Shown here one piece after another: positions 49,597 through 58,615 of a DNA stretch of 64,000 nt. A program made the translations under genes and the position numbers. The number at the start of each line of letters is the position of its first letter. Position 1 is the first letter of the stretch. This stretch comes from Thermostichus sp047461615 (lineage in GTDB: Bacteria > Cyanobacteriota > Cyanobacteriia > Thermostichales > Thermostichaceae). Location of the stretch: positions 39,228 through 103,227 of the forward strand of contig NZ_JANSHI010000009.1 of NCBI RefSeq assembly GCF_047461615.1, given 5' to 3'. The notes beneath the pieces were generated by a model. The model made no database searches and was not told where the DNA came from. It was given only the letters and a program-made list of their open reading frames with translations.

Positions 49597-50778
49597 CTAA
49601 TCCCGGCAGAGGGATCCAAGACGAGCCCGGCAGATGGCAATTTCCTCGGGAGTGAGGCTATCCCAGCGGACATCGCGGCGCAGAACCAAGCCATTGTGAC
49701 CGGTGAGGAAGCGAGGGAGCTGGGCCTGGTCAATCACACTTAGATCCCGCATGTCGTAGGTTGTGTAGTGGGTGATCTCTGGGGAGGCGAAGTCAATGTC
49801 GATGAGGGTAAGGGTCTTGCGGGGTGGCAGGGGGCTGCCCAACAGGGGGCGGGGCCCAGAGCCGAGAGCGCCACAGTGAAGCAGCTGCAACTGTCCCTTG
49901 TAGCCAGGATAGTAGGCGTGGTGGTGGCCACTGATGTAAGTATGGACGCGGTACCTTTCCAGCAGAGCTCGCTTGGCTTCAGCATCCAGCAGCACTTCTC
50001 CCGGATTGTCGCGCCCGACGGCAACGGCATAGAGGGGCAGGTGACCAATGACGATGCGCAGCTTGGCCTGTTGAGCCCGCTCGCTGGCTAGCGCTGCTTC
50101 TGCCCAAGCCATCTGTTCAGAGGGAATGAAGTTGCAGCTAGCGTCCCAAACTAGGTAGAAAACCCCATCTTTTTCAAAGGTGTAATAGAAGGGGAAATCG
50201 CCCCGATCCACAAAATTCAGGCCAGGATCATGGGCGGGATCGTTCCAAAACTCGCGCGCCAGATCCCGTTCCTTTTGAAAGAGAAAACCACCGCGGGCGT
50301 TGCGGGCACAGGAAGCATCGTGGTTGCCCAAGGTAAAGCCATAGGGCAGCTGGGCAGCGCGCAGCGGAGCTGCCACATGTTGGTCAAAGGCTGCCCACAT
50401 GGCGCGGATGCGCTCTTCAGAAAGGCGGGGATCCTGCCCTGCCACCATGTCCCCTCCTCCCAAGACGATATCCGGCTGAAAGTAGGGGATGAGGCGGATG
50501 GCCCGATCCACCTCTGGGTCATAGTCCACCGAGCCGTAGAGGCCATTTAGGTCACTAATCACCACGAGGCGCAGATCTCGGCGGGGAGGGATGTAGAAGC
50601 CGCGAGGAGCTTCGGGATGGGGGACAGCCGTAGGGGTGGGCTGCGGCAGCAGAGGTGGCGCTTTCCTTGTCGGCTTTGGCTGAGAAGCCAGGGGCTGCCG
50701 ACTGGCCCAGTAGGCCCCTGCCCATCCGCTGCTAACGGCTAACCCCAACAAGCCTAGGAGCAGCTTGCGCCGCCGCAT
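49597..50778 (-). CDS. Exported metallophosphoesterase
   Basis: A calcineurin-like phosphoesterase of 393 residues. The start at ATG 50778 has GGAGGAG just upstream. The N-terminus RRRKLLLGLLGLAVSSGWAG looks like a signal or Tat-type leader (twin Arg), so export is likely. Metal-site motifs are VISDLNGLYGSVDYDPE, VLGGGDMVAGQ, TLGNHDASC, VIGHLPLYAV and SGHHHAYYPG, which give the dinuclear centre. Substrate is unknown. It is divergent from the zur-like gene. A weak -10 (TACAAT, 50807-50812) lies upstream. Confidence 0.88.
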   Translation of the reverse strand: MRRRKLLLGLLGLAVSSGWAGAYWASRQPLASQPKPTRKAPPLLPQPTPTAVPHPEAPRGFYIPPRRDLRLVVISDLNGLYGSVDYDPEVDRAIRLIPYFQPDIVLGGGDMVAGQDPRLSEERIRAMWAAFDQHVAAPLRAAQLPYGFTLGNHDASCARNARGGFLFQKERDLAREFWNDPAHDPGLNFVDRGDFPFYYTFEKDGVFYLVWDASCNFIPSEQMAWAEAALASERAQQAKLRIVIGHLPLYAVAVGRDNPGEVLLDAEAKRALLERYRVHTYISGHHHAYYPGYKGQLQLLHCGALGSGPRPLLGSPLPPRKTLTLIDIDFASPEITHYTTYDMRDLSVIDQAQLPRFLTGHNGLVLRRDVRWDSLTPEEIAICRARLGSLCRD

Positions 50779-50806
50779 CCTAACTCCTCCTCCACACCCC
50801 AGCGGT

Positions 50807-50812
50807 ATTGTA
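50807..50812 (-). promoter_or_regulatory. Putative -10 box of the metallophosphoesterase gene
   Basis: TACAAT on the minus strand; the spaced -35 position (CCAACA) is weak. It would give a short leader of about 22 bases. Confidence 0.35.
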
Positions 50813-50970
50813 GAAAATGAACAGGCTGCTGTTGGCGCCACGGCCTGGAGAGGTCGACGGCCAGTTTTTTGAAGGCTTTGGGGTGGCTTCTAGAAGCCAA
50901 ATCGCGGATGCTAGGCTAAGTTGGATTGGCAATTCGCTATCTCGAACTCGGTATGGCTTGAGGTTTTCCC

Positions 50971-51399
50971 ATGCCTCGCCCTGTGGATTCCTTGGAAGCT
51001 GCGCTAGAGCGATGCCGGGAGTGCAATCTTCGTCTTAGCCGGCAGCGCCGCTACATTTTGGAACTCTTGTGGCAATGTGGCGAGCACCTCTCGGCGCGAG
51101 AAATCTACGACCGTCTTAATCGGCAAGGCAAGCCCATTGGCCACACTTCCGTCTATCAAAACCTAGAGGCTCTGGCTAGGCACAACATCATTGAGTGCCT
51201 GGATCGCGCTGATGGGCGCCGCTACGGCAGGTGTACCCACCCCCACAGCCATGTCAATTGTCTAGATAGCAACCGCATTCTCGACGTAGAGGTAGAGTTG
51301 CCGCCGGAGTTGCTGGCTGAGGTGGAGCAAAAGACCGGCACCCGCATCCACAGCTATCGCATCGAGTTCTTTGGTGTAGAAAATCCAGGAAGAAGCTAA
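50971..51399 (+). CDS. zur: Fur-family regulator, Zur/FurB type
   Basis: A 142-residue transcription regulator. The winged helix is clear: LRLSRQRRYILELLWQCGEH, LSAREIYDRLNRQGKPIGHT, SVYQNLEALARHNIIECLDR. The dimer domain has THPHSHVNCLDSNRILDVEV. Classical Fur has two CxxC pairs for structural zinc; here the second Cys is Ser in CLDS and the C-terminal pair is absent (ends GVENPGRS). This pattern, and the phrases SRQRR...LELLW and HVNCLD, match the cyanobacterial FurB/Zur group as I remember it. A zinc-uptake target was not found in the window. It is divergent from the metallophosphoesterase. Confidence 0.78.
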   Translation: MPRPVDSLEAALERCRECNLRLSRQRRYILELLWQCGEHLSAREIYDRLNRQGKPIGHTSVYQNLEALARHNIIECLDRADGRRYGRCTHPHSHVNCLDSNRILDVEVELPPELLAEVEQKTGTRIHSYRIEFFGVENPGRS

Positions 51400-51400
51400 G

Positions 51401-53506
51401 TCAGTAGGAGCGGTTTTGTCCCCTGTTGATCTGAGACTGGATTTGTTCCAGCGAGCTAGCCGGAGCCAGGCACTTGCTGCCCCAGCACACTAGGCCCACC
51501 GTCCCGGCAGGCAGGGGCTCTGCTTCTGCGGGCAAGCTAAAGACGGCAGTGGGCCAGGAGCGCTGTTGGAAGGTGGGAATGTGCTCAGCTCCTAAGGTCA
51601 CCTTCACCCAGTTGCTGTACCAGTCTAGCCCAAGGAATAGAGTGGGACAGACCCGCGGCTGGGTGCTCATGAGATGGGCAAAAGTTTTCAGGGCCTGCTC
51701 TGCTCGCTCCAGATAGTCCAGATCGCCCGTGAGGGCAGCCAGACGCACCAGGTTGGCGATGGCCACACCATTGGCTGACGGCATGGCGCTGTCCTGGAAG
51801 TCTTTCTCCCGCACCAGGAGTTCAGCGGCGCTCTGGGCATCACTGACAAAGTAGCCTCCCCTGGCCGTATCCCACAGTTGCGCGTCCATCTCCTGCTGCA
51901 ACTGGATGGCAGCCTCCAGCCAGTGCTGGGAACTGGGATCCCCTGCTCGACCTAGGCAGGCCTGGTGCAGATCCAACAGGGCCTTGATGAAGAGGGCGTA
52001 GTCTTCGGATTTGGCAGGCACCTGGGGTGTGCCGTCGTAGTTCAACCGCAGCAGGGATCCCGTGTCGGGATGGCGCTGGCGGCTAAGGATGAACTGGGCA
52101 GCCCCCAGAGCCAACTGCAGGTACTCCTCGTCGCCAAACACTTGGTAGGCCCGTGCCAGCCCCGAGATCATCAGGCCGTTCCAGGAGACGATCATCTTGG
52201 TGTCCGTAACAGGCGGGATCCGCCCTGGCCAAGGGTGTTGGCGGGCCGATTGGGCATCTACTGCCGGCGGGAAGGGGATCCTGCGCTCGGTGGAGCCGTA
52301 GCGAGCCCGAAACAGATGAGTGGTCAAGGCGGTCTCGACTTCCGGCGGCAGCTCTCCCCCCTGTTGGCGCTGGAGGACAATGCAGCCGGGCCGGTCGGGG
52401 AAATTGCCCCCTGGCAACAGGAAGAAAGCCTGCTGCAGAGCGCGGAAGGTTTCTTCATCGAGCAAATCTTGCAGCTCCTGCCAGCGCCAGACATAGAACT
52501 CCCCCTCCTCGGGCTCCGCATCTTCTCGCCGGGCAAAACTATCGGCATCCTGGGCCGCATAGAAATACCCAGCAGGAGCTGTCATCTCCCGCGCCACCCA
52601 CTCCACCGTCAGGCGCACCGCCCGCTCGATGGCAGCGTCCCGGATGCCGTGGGCCCACAGCTCTGCCAAGAACTCCAAGATCTGCCCGTTGTCGTAGAGC
52701 ATCTTTTCAAAGTGGGGCACCGTCCAGGTGGGATCCACGGTGTAGCGGTGAAAGCCACCGGCCACATGGTCGAAGATCCCGCCTAACACCAGGGCCATGG
52801 CCCGCTCCTTGGCCCGTTCCAGAGCTGTTGGCAAGCCGTCGATCCCTTCCGGCGGCTCGAAGCGGGCCGAGCGCAGCACCAACTGGGCATAGGGCATCAT
52901 GGGGAACTGCTGCACCGCCCCAGCGTTGGTGAGCAAGGGCTGGATCTTGGCGATCCCGGAGCGCAGTAAGTCGGGTGGAATATGGTCTTCTGGCACTAGG
53001 TCGCTGAGGGTGGTCAGGGCCGTCAAAATCTGGCCCTTCATCTCCGCAATTTTTTCTTTTTCCTGCCGGTAAAACTGCAGGACGCGCTGCAGCACCGTTA
53101 GAAACCCTGGCCGGCCAAAGCGGGGCTTCACGGGAAAATAGGTGCCTGCATAAAACGGCACCAGGTCATTGGGTGTGAGAAAGACATTGAGAGGCCACCC
53201 TCCCTGCCCGCTCATGAGTTGCAGCGCCTGCATGTAGATGCTGTCCAGATCGGGCCGCTCCTCGCGATCGACCTTGATGGGCAAAAAGTGGGCATTCAAG
53301 AAAGCGGCAATCTCGGGGTCGGAAAAGGCCTCTCCCTCCATGACCGTGCACCAGTGACAACTGGAGTAGCCAATGGACAGAAAAATTGGCTTATCCTCAG
53401 CCCGGGCTTTCTCCAGGGCCTCCGGGATCCAAGGCCACCAATCCACTGGATTATTGGCGTGCTTGCGCAGGTAGAGGCTGGAACACGTGGCGAGGCGATT
53501 GGCCAT
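51401..53506 (-). CDS. YyaL-like thioredoxin-domain protein (DUF255)
   Basis: A 701-residue protein. The N-terminal thioredoxin-like domain begins RKHANNPVDWWPWIPEALEK and has the motif SSCHWCTVME with the CHWC pair, then DREERPDLDSIYMQALQLMS and GGWPLNVFLTP. The rest is an alpha/alpha-barrel glycosidase-like domain (HFEKMLYDNGQILEFLAELW, VSWNGLMISGLARAYQVFG). The architecture is widespread (YyaL; SPATA20 in animals), but the activity is unresolved. No signal peptide, so cytosolic. It is convergent with the zur gene with a one-base gap. The ATG at 53506 matches the family start. Confidence 0.9.
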   Translation of the reverse strand: MANRLATCSSLYLRKHANNPVDWWPWIPEALEKARAEDKPIFLSIGYSSCHWCTVMEGEAFSDPEIAAFLNAHFLPIKVDREERPDLDSIYMQALQLMSGQGGWPLNVFLTPNDLVPFYAGTYFPVKPRFGRPGFLTVLQRVLQFYRQEKEKIAEMKGQILTALTTLSDLVPEDHIPPDLLRSGIAKIQPLLTNAGAVQQFPMMPYAQLVLRSARFEPPEGIDGLPTALERAKERAMALVLGGIFDHVAGGFHRYTVDPTWTVPHFEKMLYDNGQILEFLAELWAHGIRDAAIERAVRLTVEWVAREMTAPAGYFYAAQDADSFARREDAEPEEGEFYVWRWQELQDLLDEETFRALQQAFFLLPGGNFPDRPGCIVLQRQQGGELPPEVETALTTHLFRARYGSTERRIPFPPAVDAQSARQHPWPGRIPPVTDTKMIVSWNGLMISGLARAYQVFGDEEYLQLALGAAQFILSRQRHPDTGSLLRLNYDGTPQVPAKSEDYALFIKALLDLHQACLGRAGDPSSQHWLEAAIQLQQEMDAQLWDTARGGYFVSDAQSAAELLVREKDFQDSAMPSANGVAIANLVRLAALTGDLDYLERAEQALKTFAHLMSTQPRVCPTLFLGLDWYSNWVKVTLGAEHIPTFQQRSWPTAVFSLPAEAEPLPAGTVGLVCWGSKCLAPASSLEQIQSQINRGQNRSY

Positions 53507-53593
53507 AGGTAAACCCTCTCACCTTTTTTGCTCAGGCTAGCGCGTCCTCCCCTCGAGGCCAAGCCAGACCCCTGTCCCCCCTTGCCCCGGGGG

Positions 53594-54097
53594 TTAGACC
53601 TGCTCCTGTTTGGCGGCTGGGATTAAAAACTCCAGCGATCGCCCATAGAGAACCAAAGTGGTGCTGGGGTTTTCCACAAAACCAATCCGCTCGTAAAAGC
53701 CGCGCTGATGGGTGGTGAACACGTAGATGCGCTCCACCGACTGCAGGTGGGGATGGCTAATTAGGGTTTCCACCAGCTTGCGCCCAATGCCTTGGCGGCG
53801 GTAGTCGGAGTCCACCACGATATCCCAGAGGACGGCCCGGTAAACTCCATCGGAGGTGGCGCGGCCAAAGCCAATCAGGCGCTCCCCGTCCCAGGCGCTG
53901 ACCACCGGATGGCTGTGGGCAATGGCCCGCTCCATCTCGTCCCGACGGCGGTTTTGCGCCCAAAAGGCATTGCGGTTCAATAGCAGCAGAAGCTGCTCCA
54001 AGTCCAGCTCGCCCCGCTCTAGGGAGAAGCGAATGTTGCGGTTGTCAACAGGCTGAGAAGAAGAGGCAACAAGAGGCTGAGGAGGGGGATCGGGCAT
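53594..54097 (-). CDS. GNAT acetyltransferase, Ycf52-like
   Basis: A 167-residue GNAT enzyme that uses acetyl-CoA. The core strand VLWDIVVDSDYRRQGIGRKL carries the Q/RxxGxG/A pyrophosphate-binding signature, followed by FYERIGFVENPSTTLVLYGR. Preceding GERLIGFGRATSDGVYRAVL is the typical substrate side. The organisation resembles the Ycf52/plastid GNAT group known in algae, whose plant relatives acetylate chloroplast proteins. The start MPDPPPQPLV at 54097 is preferred to an upstream one at 54133. Substrate unknown. Confidence 0.84.
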   Translation of the reverse strand: MPDPPPQPLVASSSQPVDNRNIRFSLERGELDLEQLLLLLNRNAFWAQNRRRDEMERAIAHSHPVVSAWDGERLIGFGRATSDGVYRAVLWDIVVDSDYRRQGIGRKLVETLISHPHLQSVERIYVFTTHQRGFYERIGFVENPSTTLVLYGRSLEFLIPAAKQEQV

Positions 54098-54168
54098 GTT
54101 CAAATCTTTGCCGCAGCGAGAGTGGTCAAGCAAGAAGCCGAGAAGACAGCTCGCCCAACCAGGCGGAG

Positions 54169-54636
54169 CTATCTGGCCGAGGCGCTGTCAGAACTTAGCC
54201 TCGCCTGCTCCAAGGCATAGGCTTTGAAGCGCTCCAAGTCCGCCTGGATGGTGCTTTCCACTACCTTACCCACGAACAGGCCATCTAGAATTTTGCCCAG
54301 AATGCCTGGAATCTTGTAGGCCACTGACAGCTTCACAATGGTACTACCCTTGCGATCATAAAACCGCAGCGCCCCCCGATTGGGCAGCCCTTCCACCGAT
54401 TGCCAGGCGATGCGTTGGTGTTTCACCACCGTGTGGGTGCGGGAGATCCAACTGAAGGTAAAGCCGCGCGTAGCAAGCGTCCACCGCGATAGGTCGTGAT
54501 CCAGCAATTCCACCGAGCGAATCCACGGCATCCAACGCGGCATGAGGGCCAGGTTGGACCACAGCTCCCAAACCTGTTCAATGGGAACCGGCACCTCCAC
54601 CTGACAGGTGTGCTCTAACCAATCTGACTCCGCCAT
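54169..54636 (-). CDS. SRPBCC (cyclase/dehydrase-like) protein
   Basis: A 155-residue START/Bet v1-fold protein: HTCQVEVPVPIEQVWELWSN, the MPRWMPWIRSVELLDHDLSR strand and SWISRTHTVVKHQRIAWQS fit the polyketide-cyclase/dehydrase family common in cyanobacteria. Ligand unknown. C-terminal helix DLERFKAYALEQARLS closes the cavity. The start is an ATG at 54636 (MAESDWLEHT); one at 54648 is possible. Neighbours give no functional hint. Confidence 0.84.
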   Translation of the reverse strand: MAESDWLEHTCQVEVPVPIEQVWELWSNLALMPRWMPWIRSVELLDHDLSRWTLATRGFTFSWISRTHTVVKHQRIAWQSVEGLPNRGALRFYDRKGSTIVKLSVAYKIPGILGKILDGLFVGKVVESTIQADLERFKAYALEQARLSSDSASAR

Positions 54637-54715
54637 GGCGCCTCCCACACAAGATGCAGCAGAAAGGAGAAGCCACCCTCAGCCCTGGCCACCAAGCCGC
54701 TGGGGGATCCCTGCC

Positions 54716-54743
54716 TTTACAAAATTTTATATCGGCCTAAGAT
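54716..54743 (+). promoter_or_regulatory. Putative promoter of the DUF502 gene
   Basis: TTTACA (54716-54721) and TAAGAT (54738-54743) are separated by 16 bases in an AT-rich stretch. The start would be about 165 bases before the ATG at 54915. The same stretch may serve the divergent SRPBCC gene. Confidence 0.45.
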
Positions 54744-54914
54744 AGCATTATCAGCCCAAGGCAAGATCGGGGGCTTTGCGCCTTTGGCCAGCAAAGTGCG
54801 GTCGATGCCTATTATGAGGTGAGGCAGAAGGGGGGTATCATGATTGCCACCTGCAAGCTTCACCTGCATTGGCCCGCTGCACTCAGCTGTTTGACTTGAC
54901 GGGACGACCTCACC

Positions 54915-55676
54915 ATGATTTCTCAGTGGAAACAGCATCTTAAAAACTACTTCGTGGCGGGATTGCTGGTGGTGATTCCTCTAGCAACCACCATTTGGCT
55001 GATGGTGGAAGTGGCCACCTGGAGCATCGGTTTTCTGACCAGCATTCCTAAGCCGTTTAACCCCATCCAAGGGCTGCACCCCATCCTGGTTAACCTCATC
55101 AACCTGGCGGTGGGCTTGCTGACGCCAATCTTGCTTATTTTGCTGATTGGCTTCATGGCCCGCAACATTGTCGGCCAGTGGCTGCTCAACCTAAGCGAGC
55201 AGCTGCTCCATGCCATCCCAGTGGCGGGGCTGGTGTACAAGACCCTAAAGCAATTGCTCAGTGTCTTATTTGCTCCCAACAACCAGGGGTTTCGGCGGGT
55301 GGTGCTGGTAGAATACCCCCGGCCAGGGATCTGGGCTTTGGCTTTTGTAACGGGCAGCATTCAAACTCCCATCCGACTGGGCGGGCCCCAGCGTTCCCTT
55401 AGCGTGTTTATCCCCACCACTCCCAACCCAACCACTGGCTGGTACGCGATCGTGCCAGAAGATCAGGTGGTGGAGGTGTTCATGCCGGTGGAGGATGCTT
55501 TTAAGATGCTCATCTCCGGTGGGATCGTGACCCCGGAAACCTTTGAGGCTGGGTTGCAGCGGCGCGAGGGAGCTCTGGCGGTAACCATGCCCAGCTTGCG
55601 GGAGCTGGTGGAACAAGAGCGGGCGGCAGCCTCTGCTAGGACGGACTCAACGGAGGTGGGCTTTGAGGCTTCTTAG
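54915..55676 (+). CDS. DUF502 membrane protein
   Basis: A 253-residue protein of the DUF502 family. The first helix is NYFVAGLLVVIPLATTIWLM, then VNLINLAVGLLTPILLILLI, and a cytoplasmic or surface domain follows: LHAIPVAGLVYKTLKQLLSV, FRRVVLVEYPRPGIWALAFV, VFIPTTPNPTTGWYAIVPED. Function unknown, though the family is widespread including in plants. The stop overlaps that of the TIGR03792 gene as TTAG. The start ATG is at 54915. Confidence 0.9.
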   Translation: MISQWKQHLKNYFVAGLLVVIPLATTIWLMVEVATWSIGFLTSIPKPFNPIQGLHPILVNLINLAVGLLTPILLILLIGFMARNIVGQWLLNLSEQLLHAIPVAGLVYKTLKQLLSVLFAPNNQGFRRVVLVEYPRPGIWALAFVTGSIQTPIRLGGPQRSLSVFIPTTPNPTTGWYAIVPEDQVVEVFMPVEDAFKMLISGGIVTPETFEAGLQRREGALAVTMPSLRELVEQERAAASARTDSTEVGFEAS

Positions 55677-56005
55677 CTGGCCGGTTCCTCTCCTAGGAGG
55701 TTGGGCTGCCAGAGCTGGTATTCTTTGGCTTGCTCCAGGCGCACGTAGAAGGGCTGCATCTGCCGATCCAAGGCTTCCGCTCGCTCTGGGGGGAAAGCTT
55801 TCCAGGCGGCGCGGCTAGCCCAGCGAATGATGAGGTGAACCAGTTCGGGATCCTCGGCGTCAAGCCAGACTTCCTTGCCCAGAAAACCCGGCTGTTGGCG
55901 CAGGGCCGCTCCCCAGATCCGTTCGTCTTCCCGAAGGAAAGCCAGCTGGCCGCCGGGGGGGACTCGAAAGCAGAGGTGTTCGATGGCAATAGGCTGGTCG
56001 GACAT
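55673..56005 (-). CDS. TIGR03792 family cyanobacterial protein
   Basis: A 110-residue protein with a ferredoxin-like/Dabb-type look: IEHLCFRVPPGGQLAFLRED, RIWGAALRQQPGFLGKEVWL, ELVHLIIRWASRAAWKAFPP and LEQAKEYQLWQP. This order matches the TIGR03792 uncharacterised cyanobacterial family. No function known. It is immediately downstream of aroA (15 bases) on the same strand and convergent with DUF502. Confidence 0.83.
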   Translation of the reverse strand: MSDQPIAIEHLCFRVPPGGQLAFLREDERIWGAALRQQPGFLGKEVWLDAEDPELVHLIIRWASRAAWKAFPPERAEALDRQMQPFYVRLEQAKEYQLWQPNLLGEEPAS

Positions 56006-56019
56006 CGGCAAAAGTTGTC

Positions 56020-57354
56020 TTAAGACGCTAATGAAGCGTTGGTCAGCCGCTGCAGGGTGGGAATGAAGTCGGGGTAGGAGATGCGGGCGCAGTCGGCACC
56101 GCTGAGGGTGGTGGATCCCTGGGCGGCCAGGGCAGCTACCATCAAGCTCATGGCGATGCGGTGGTCGGCGTGGCTGTCCACCTCTGCTCCCTGCAAGGGG
56201 ATCCCTCCTTTGATTTCCAGGCCGTCGGGATATTCGGTTACCTGGGCACCCATGCGGCTAAGTTCCTGAGCGATGGCCGCCAAGCGGTCACTTTCTTTTA
56301 CCCGCAATTCCGCTGCATCGCGAATGACCGTAGTTCCTTCGGCAAAGGCTGCTGCCACCGCCAAAACCGGGATCTCGTCGATTAGGGTGGGAATCAGCTC
56401 GCCGCCGATGCTACAGCCTCGCAAACGGGCCGAGCGCACGCGCAGATCCCCCAGAGGCTCGCCGGTCACTTCCCGCTGGTTCTCCACTTGAATGTCGGCC
56501 CCCATCTCCTGCAGCACCTGCAGCAGCCCGGTGCGGGTGGGGTTGAGGCCCACACCCTCTAGCAGCAATTCGCTCTCGGGCACAATCGAGCCCGCCACCA
56601 ACCAGAAGGCTGCCGAGCTGATGTCCCCGGGCACCTGCACCGTCTGGCCCACCAGGCGGGATCCCCCCACCACCGCCACGGTTTTTGTCGCCACATCGAC
56701 CTGGATCTCGGCTCCGAAGGCCCGCAACATCCGCTCCGAGTGGTCGCGGGAAAGGGCCGGCTCCGTAACCTGAGTGGTGCCTTCTGCCAACAGGCCCGCC
56801 AGCAGCAGGCAGGACTTTACCTGGGCCGAGGCCACAGGCGAGTGGTAGTGGATCCCCTTTAAGGATCCCCCCTGCACAGCCAGAGGTGCCAGGTTGCCCC
56901 CCGCCCGCCCCCAGATCTGAGCCCCCATCTGCCGCAGCGGCTCCACCACCCGCCCCATAGGCCGCGAGCGCAGGGAGCGATCCCCAGTGACGGCAAAAAA
57001 GCGCCCCCGCTGGCCAGCCAGGATCCCCAACATCAGGCGCAAGGTGGTGCCGGAATTGCCGGCATCCAAGACATCTGCCGGCTCCTGTAGGCGATCCAAA
57101 CCCACTCCCCGGATGCGCACACACTCGCTGTTGAGCTCAGGGATCTCGACTCCCAAAGCCCGAAAGCAAGCCGCTGTGCTGCGGGGGTCTTCCCCTAATG
57201 ACAGACCCTGGATAACCGTTTCCCCTTCCGCCAGGGATCCCAGCATCAGAGCACGGTGGGAGATGGACTTGTCCCCTGGAACCTTAATCTGGCCGCGTAG
57301 GCCCCGGGCAGGGGAGAGCGTCAGGACGTTGGGAGAAGCAGCAGTGGTTAGCAC
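56020..57354 (-). CDS. aroA: 3-phosphoshikimate 1-carboxyvinyltransferase (EPSP synthase)
   Basis: Adds an enolpyruvyl group to shikimate 3-phosphate in aromatic amino acid synthesis. GQIKVPGDKSISHRALMLGS is the N-terminal signature. LDAGNSGTTLRLMLGILAGQ is the second, RSRPMGRVVEPLRQMGA follows, and the LRVKESDRLAAIAQELSRMG motif and HADHRIAMSLMVAALAA complete the active site. With GTG 57354 as start, 444 residues, typical length; the open frame extends to a TTG at 57486 but without family-like sequence. Tolerance class is not judged. It is in tandem with TIGR03792 and divergent from rsmH. Confidence 0.93.
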   Translation of the reverse strand: MLTTAASPNVLTLSPARGLRGQIKVPGDKSISHRALMLGSLAEGETVIQGLSLGEDPRSTAACFRALGVEIPELNSECVRIRGVGLDRLQEPADVLDAGNSGTTLRLMLGILAGQRGRFFAVTGDRSLRSRPMGRVVEPLRQMGAQIWGRAGGNLAPLAVQGGSLKGIHYHSPVASAQVKSCLLLAGLLAEGTTQVTEPALSRDHSERMLRAFGAEIQVDVATKTVAVVGGSRLVGQTVQVPGDISSAAFWLVAGSIVPESELLLEGVGLNPTRTGLLQVLQEMGADIQVENQREVTGEPLGDLRVRSARLRGCSIGGELIPTLIDEIPVLAVAAAFAEGTTVIRDAAELRVKESDRLAAIAQELSRMGAQVTEYPDGLEIKGGIPLQGAEVDSHADHRIAMSLMVAALAAQGSTTLSGADCARISYPDFIPTLQRLTNASLAS

Positions 57355-57643
57355 GGCAGCCGTAAGGAGGGAGAGACTAGGAGCAGTCTCAATAATACTC
57401 AGGGTTGAACCTACACTGCTCTTGCCGGCAGTTGGACTTGGGAAAGACAGCCTGTATTTTGACGTGGTGTAGTGCAGAGCCTCCAAATTAACACATCGTG
57501 AGGCTTGGCTAGGTCGACTGCCCTTGTCTGGGCTGCTCAGCTGCGCGGTAGCAAGGATTGCCTGCAGATTCCCGATGGCCTGGTGGCCCGGGAAAAAGCC
57601 TGGATAGAATCATCGAGGTTGCCCCTCTGCAGCCACTGACCTC

Positions 57644-58573
57644 ATGGACTTGCCGGAAACTCGGCTCGGGGAGAGCTCTCCGTATCACCACGAGTCCGTT
57701 TTGACCGAGGAGGTGATGGCCTACCTGCAGCCCCAGCAGGGCGGCACGTTTTTGGACGTAACCTTGGGAGGAGGCGGACACACCTTGGCCCTACTGCAGG
57801 GGGGAGCAGAACGGGTGGTGGGGCTGGATCGGGATCCGCTGGCTTTGCAGGCAGCTCGGGCGCGCTTGGCAGCAGCAGGGATCCCCCAGGAGCGCATCCA
57901 GCTTTGGCACCTCAACTTCGCCAATTTCGATCCGCAGCGGCACGGCTGGCGCGACGAGGAAGGGCGGCCTATCCTCTTCGATGGCATCGTGGCCGACCTG
58001 GGGGTGAGCTCGCCCCAGCTAGACTGCCCTGAGCGCGGATTTAGCTTTCGCGCCGAGGGGCCGCTAGATATGCGCATGGATCCCACTGCCGATCAGGAAA
58101 CCGCTGCTGATTGGGTTAACCGCCGCCCTGCCGAGGACTTGTTCGACATTTTCGTTCGCTATGGAGAGGAGCGCTTTGCCCGCCGCATTGCCCATCACAT
58201 CGAACGCTCCCGCCCCCTTTTTACCACTACCCAACTGGCTCAGGTAGTCTGGCAGGCAGTACCGCCGGCAGCAAGGCGGGGCCGCATCCACCCAGCTACG
58301 CGGGTCTTTCAGGCCCTGCGCATTGCCGTGAACCGAGAACTGGAAGCCCTAGAAACCCTGCTGGCCCAGGCTCCTGCTTGGCTAAAGCCCGGCGGTAGGT
58401 TGGCTGTAATCAGCTTCCACAGTCTGGAAGATCGCCTAGTGAAATGGGCCTTCCGTACCGATCCCCGCTGGCAGGTGCTCACCCCTAAACCTCTGCGCCC
58501 TTCCAAGCAGGAGCAGCAACGCAATCCCCGGGCCCGCTCTGCCAAACTGCGAGTAGCTGCCCGCCTCGGATAG
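57644..58573 (+). CDS. rsmH: 16S rRNA (cytosine1402-N4)-methyltransferase
   Basis: Methylates C1402 of 16S rRNA using SAM; also known as MraW. YHHESVLTEEVMAYLQPQQG and GTFLDVTLGGGGHTLALLQG are the N-terminal and SAM-binding motifs. FDGIVADLGVSSPQLDCPER, GFSFRAEGPLDMRMDPTADQ, RIHPATRVFQALRIAVNREL and AVISFHSLEDRLVKWAF are intact. At 309 residues it is the usual length. It is followed by an FtsL-like gene, as in the classic mra cluster, although other dcw genes are absent. Confidence 0.96.
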   Translation: MDLPETRLGESSPYHHESVLTEEVMAYLQPQQGGTFLDVTLGGGGHTLALLQGGAERVVGLDRDPLALQAARARLAAAGIPQERIQLWHLNFANFDPQRHGWRDEEGRPILFDGIVADLGVSSPQLDCPERGFSFRAEGPLDMRMDPTADQETAADWVNRRPAEDLFDIFVRYGEERFARRIAHHIERSRPLFTTTQLAQVVWQAVPPAARRGRIHPATRVFQALRIAVNRELEALETLLAQAPAWLKPGGRLAVISFHSLEDRLVKWAFRTDPRWQVLTPKPLRPSKQEQQRNPRARSAKLRVAARLG

Positions 58574-58615
58574 AGTGGAACCCAGTTGGCAGCAAGTGCT
58601 TGCTGGGTGAGGCGT

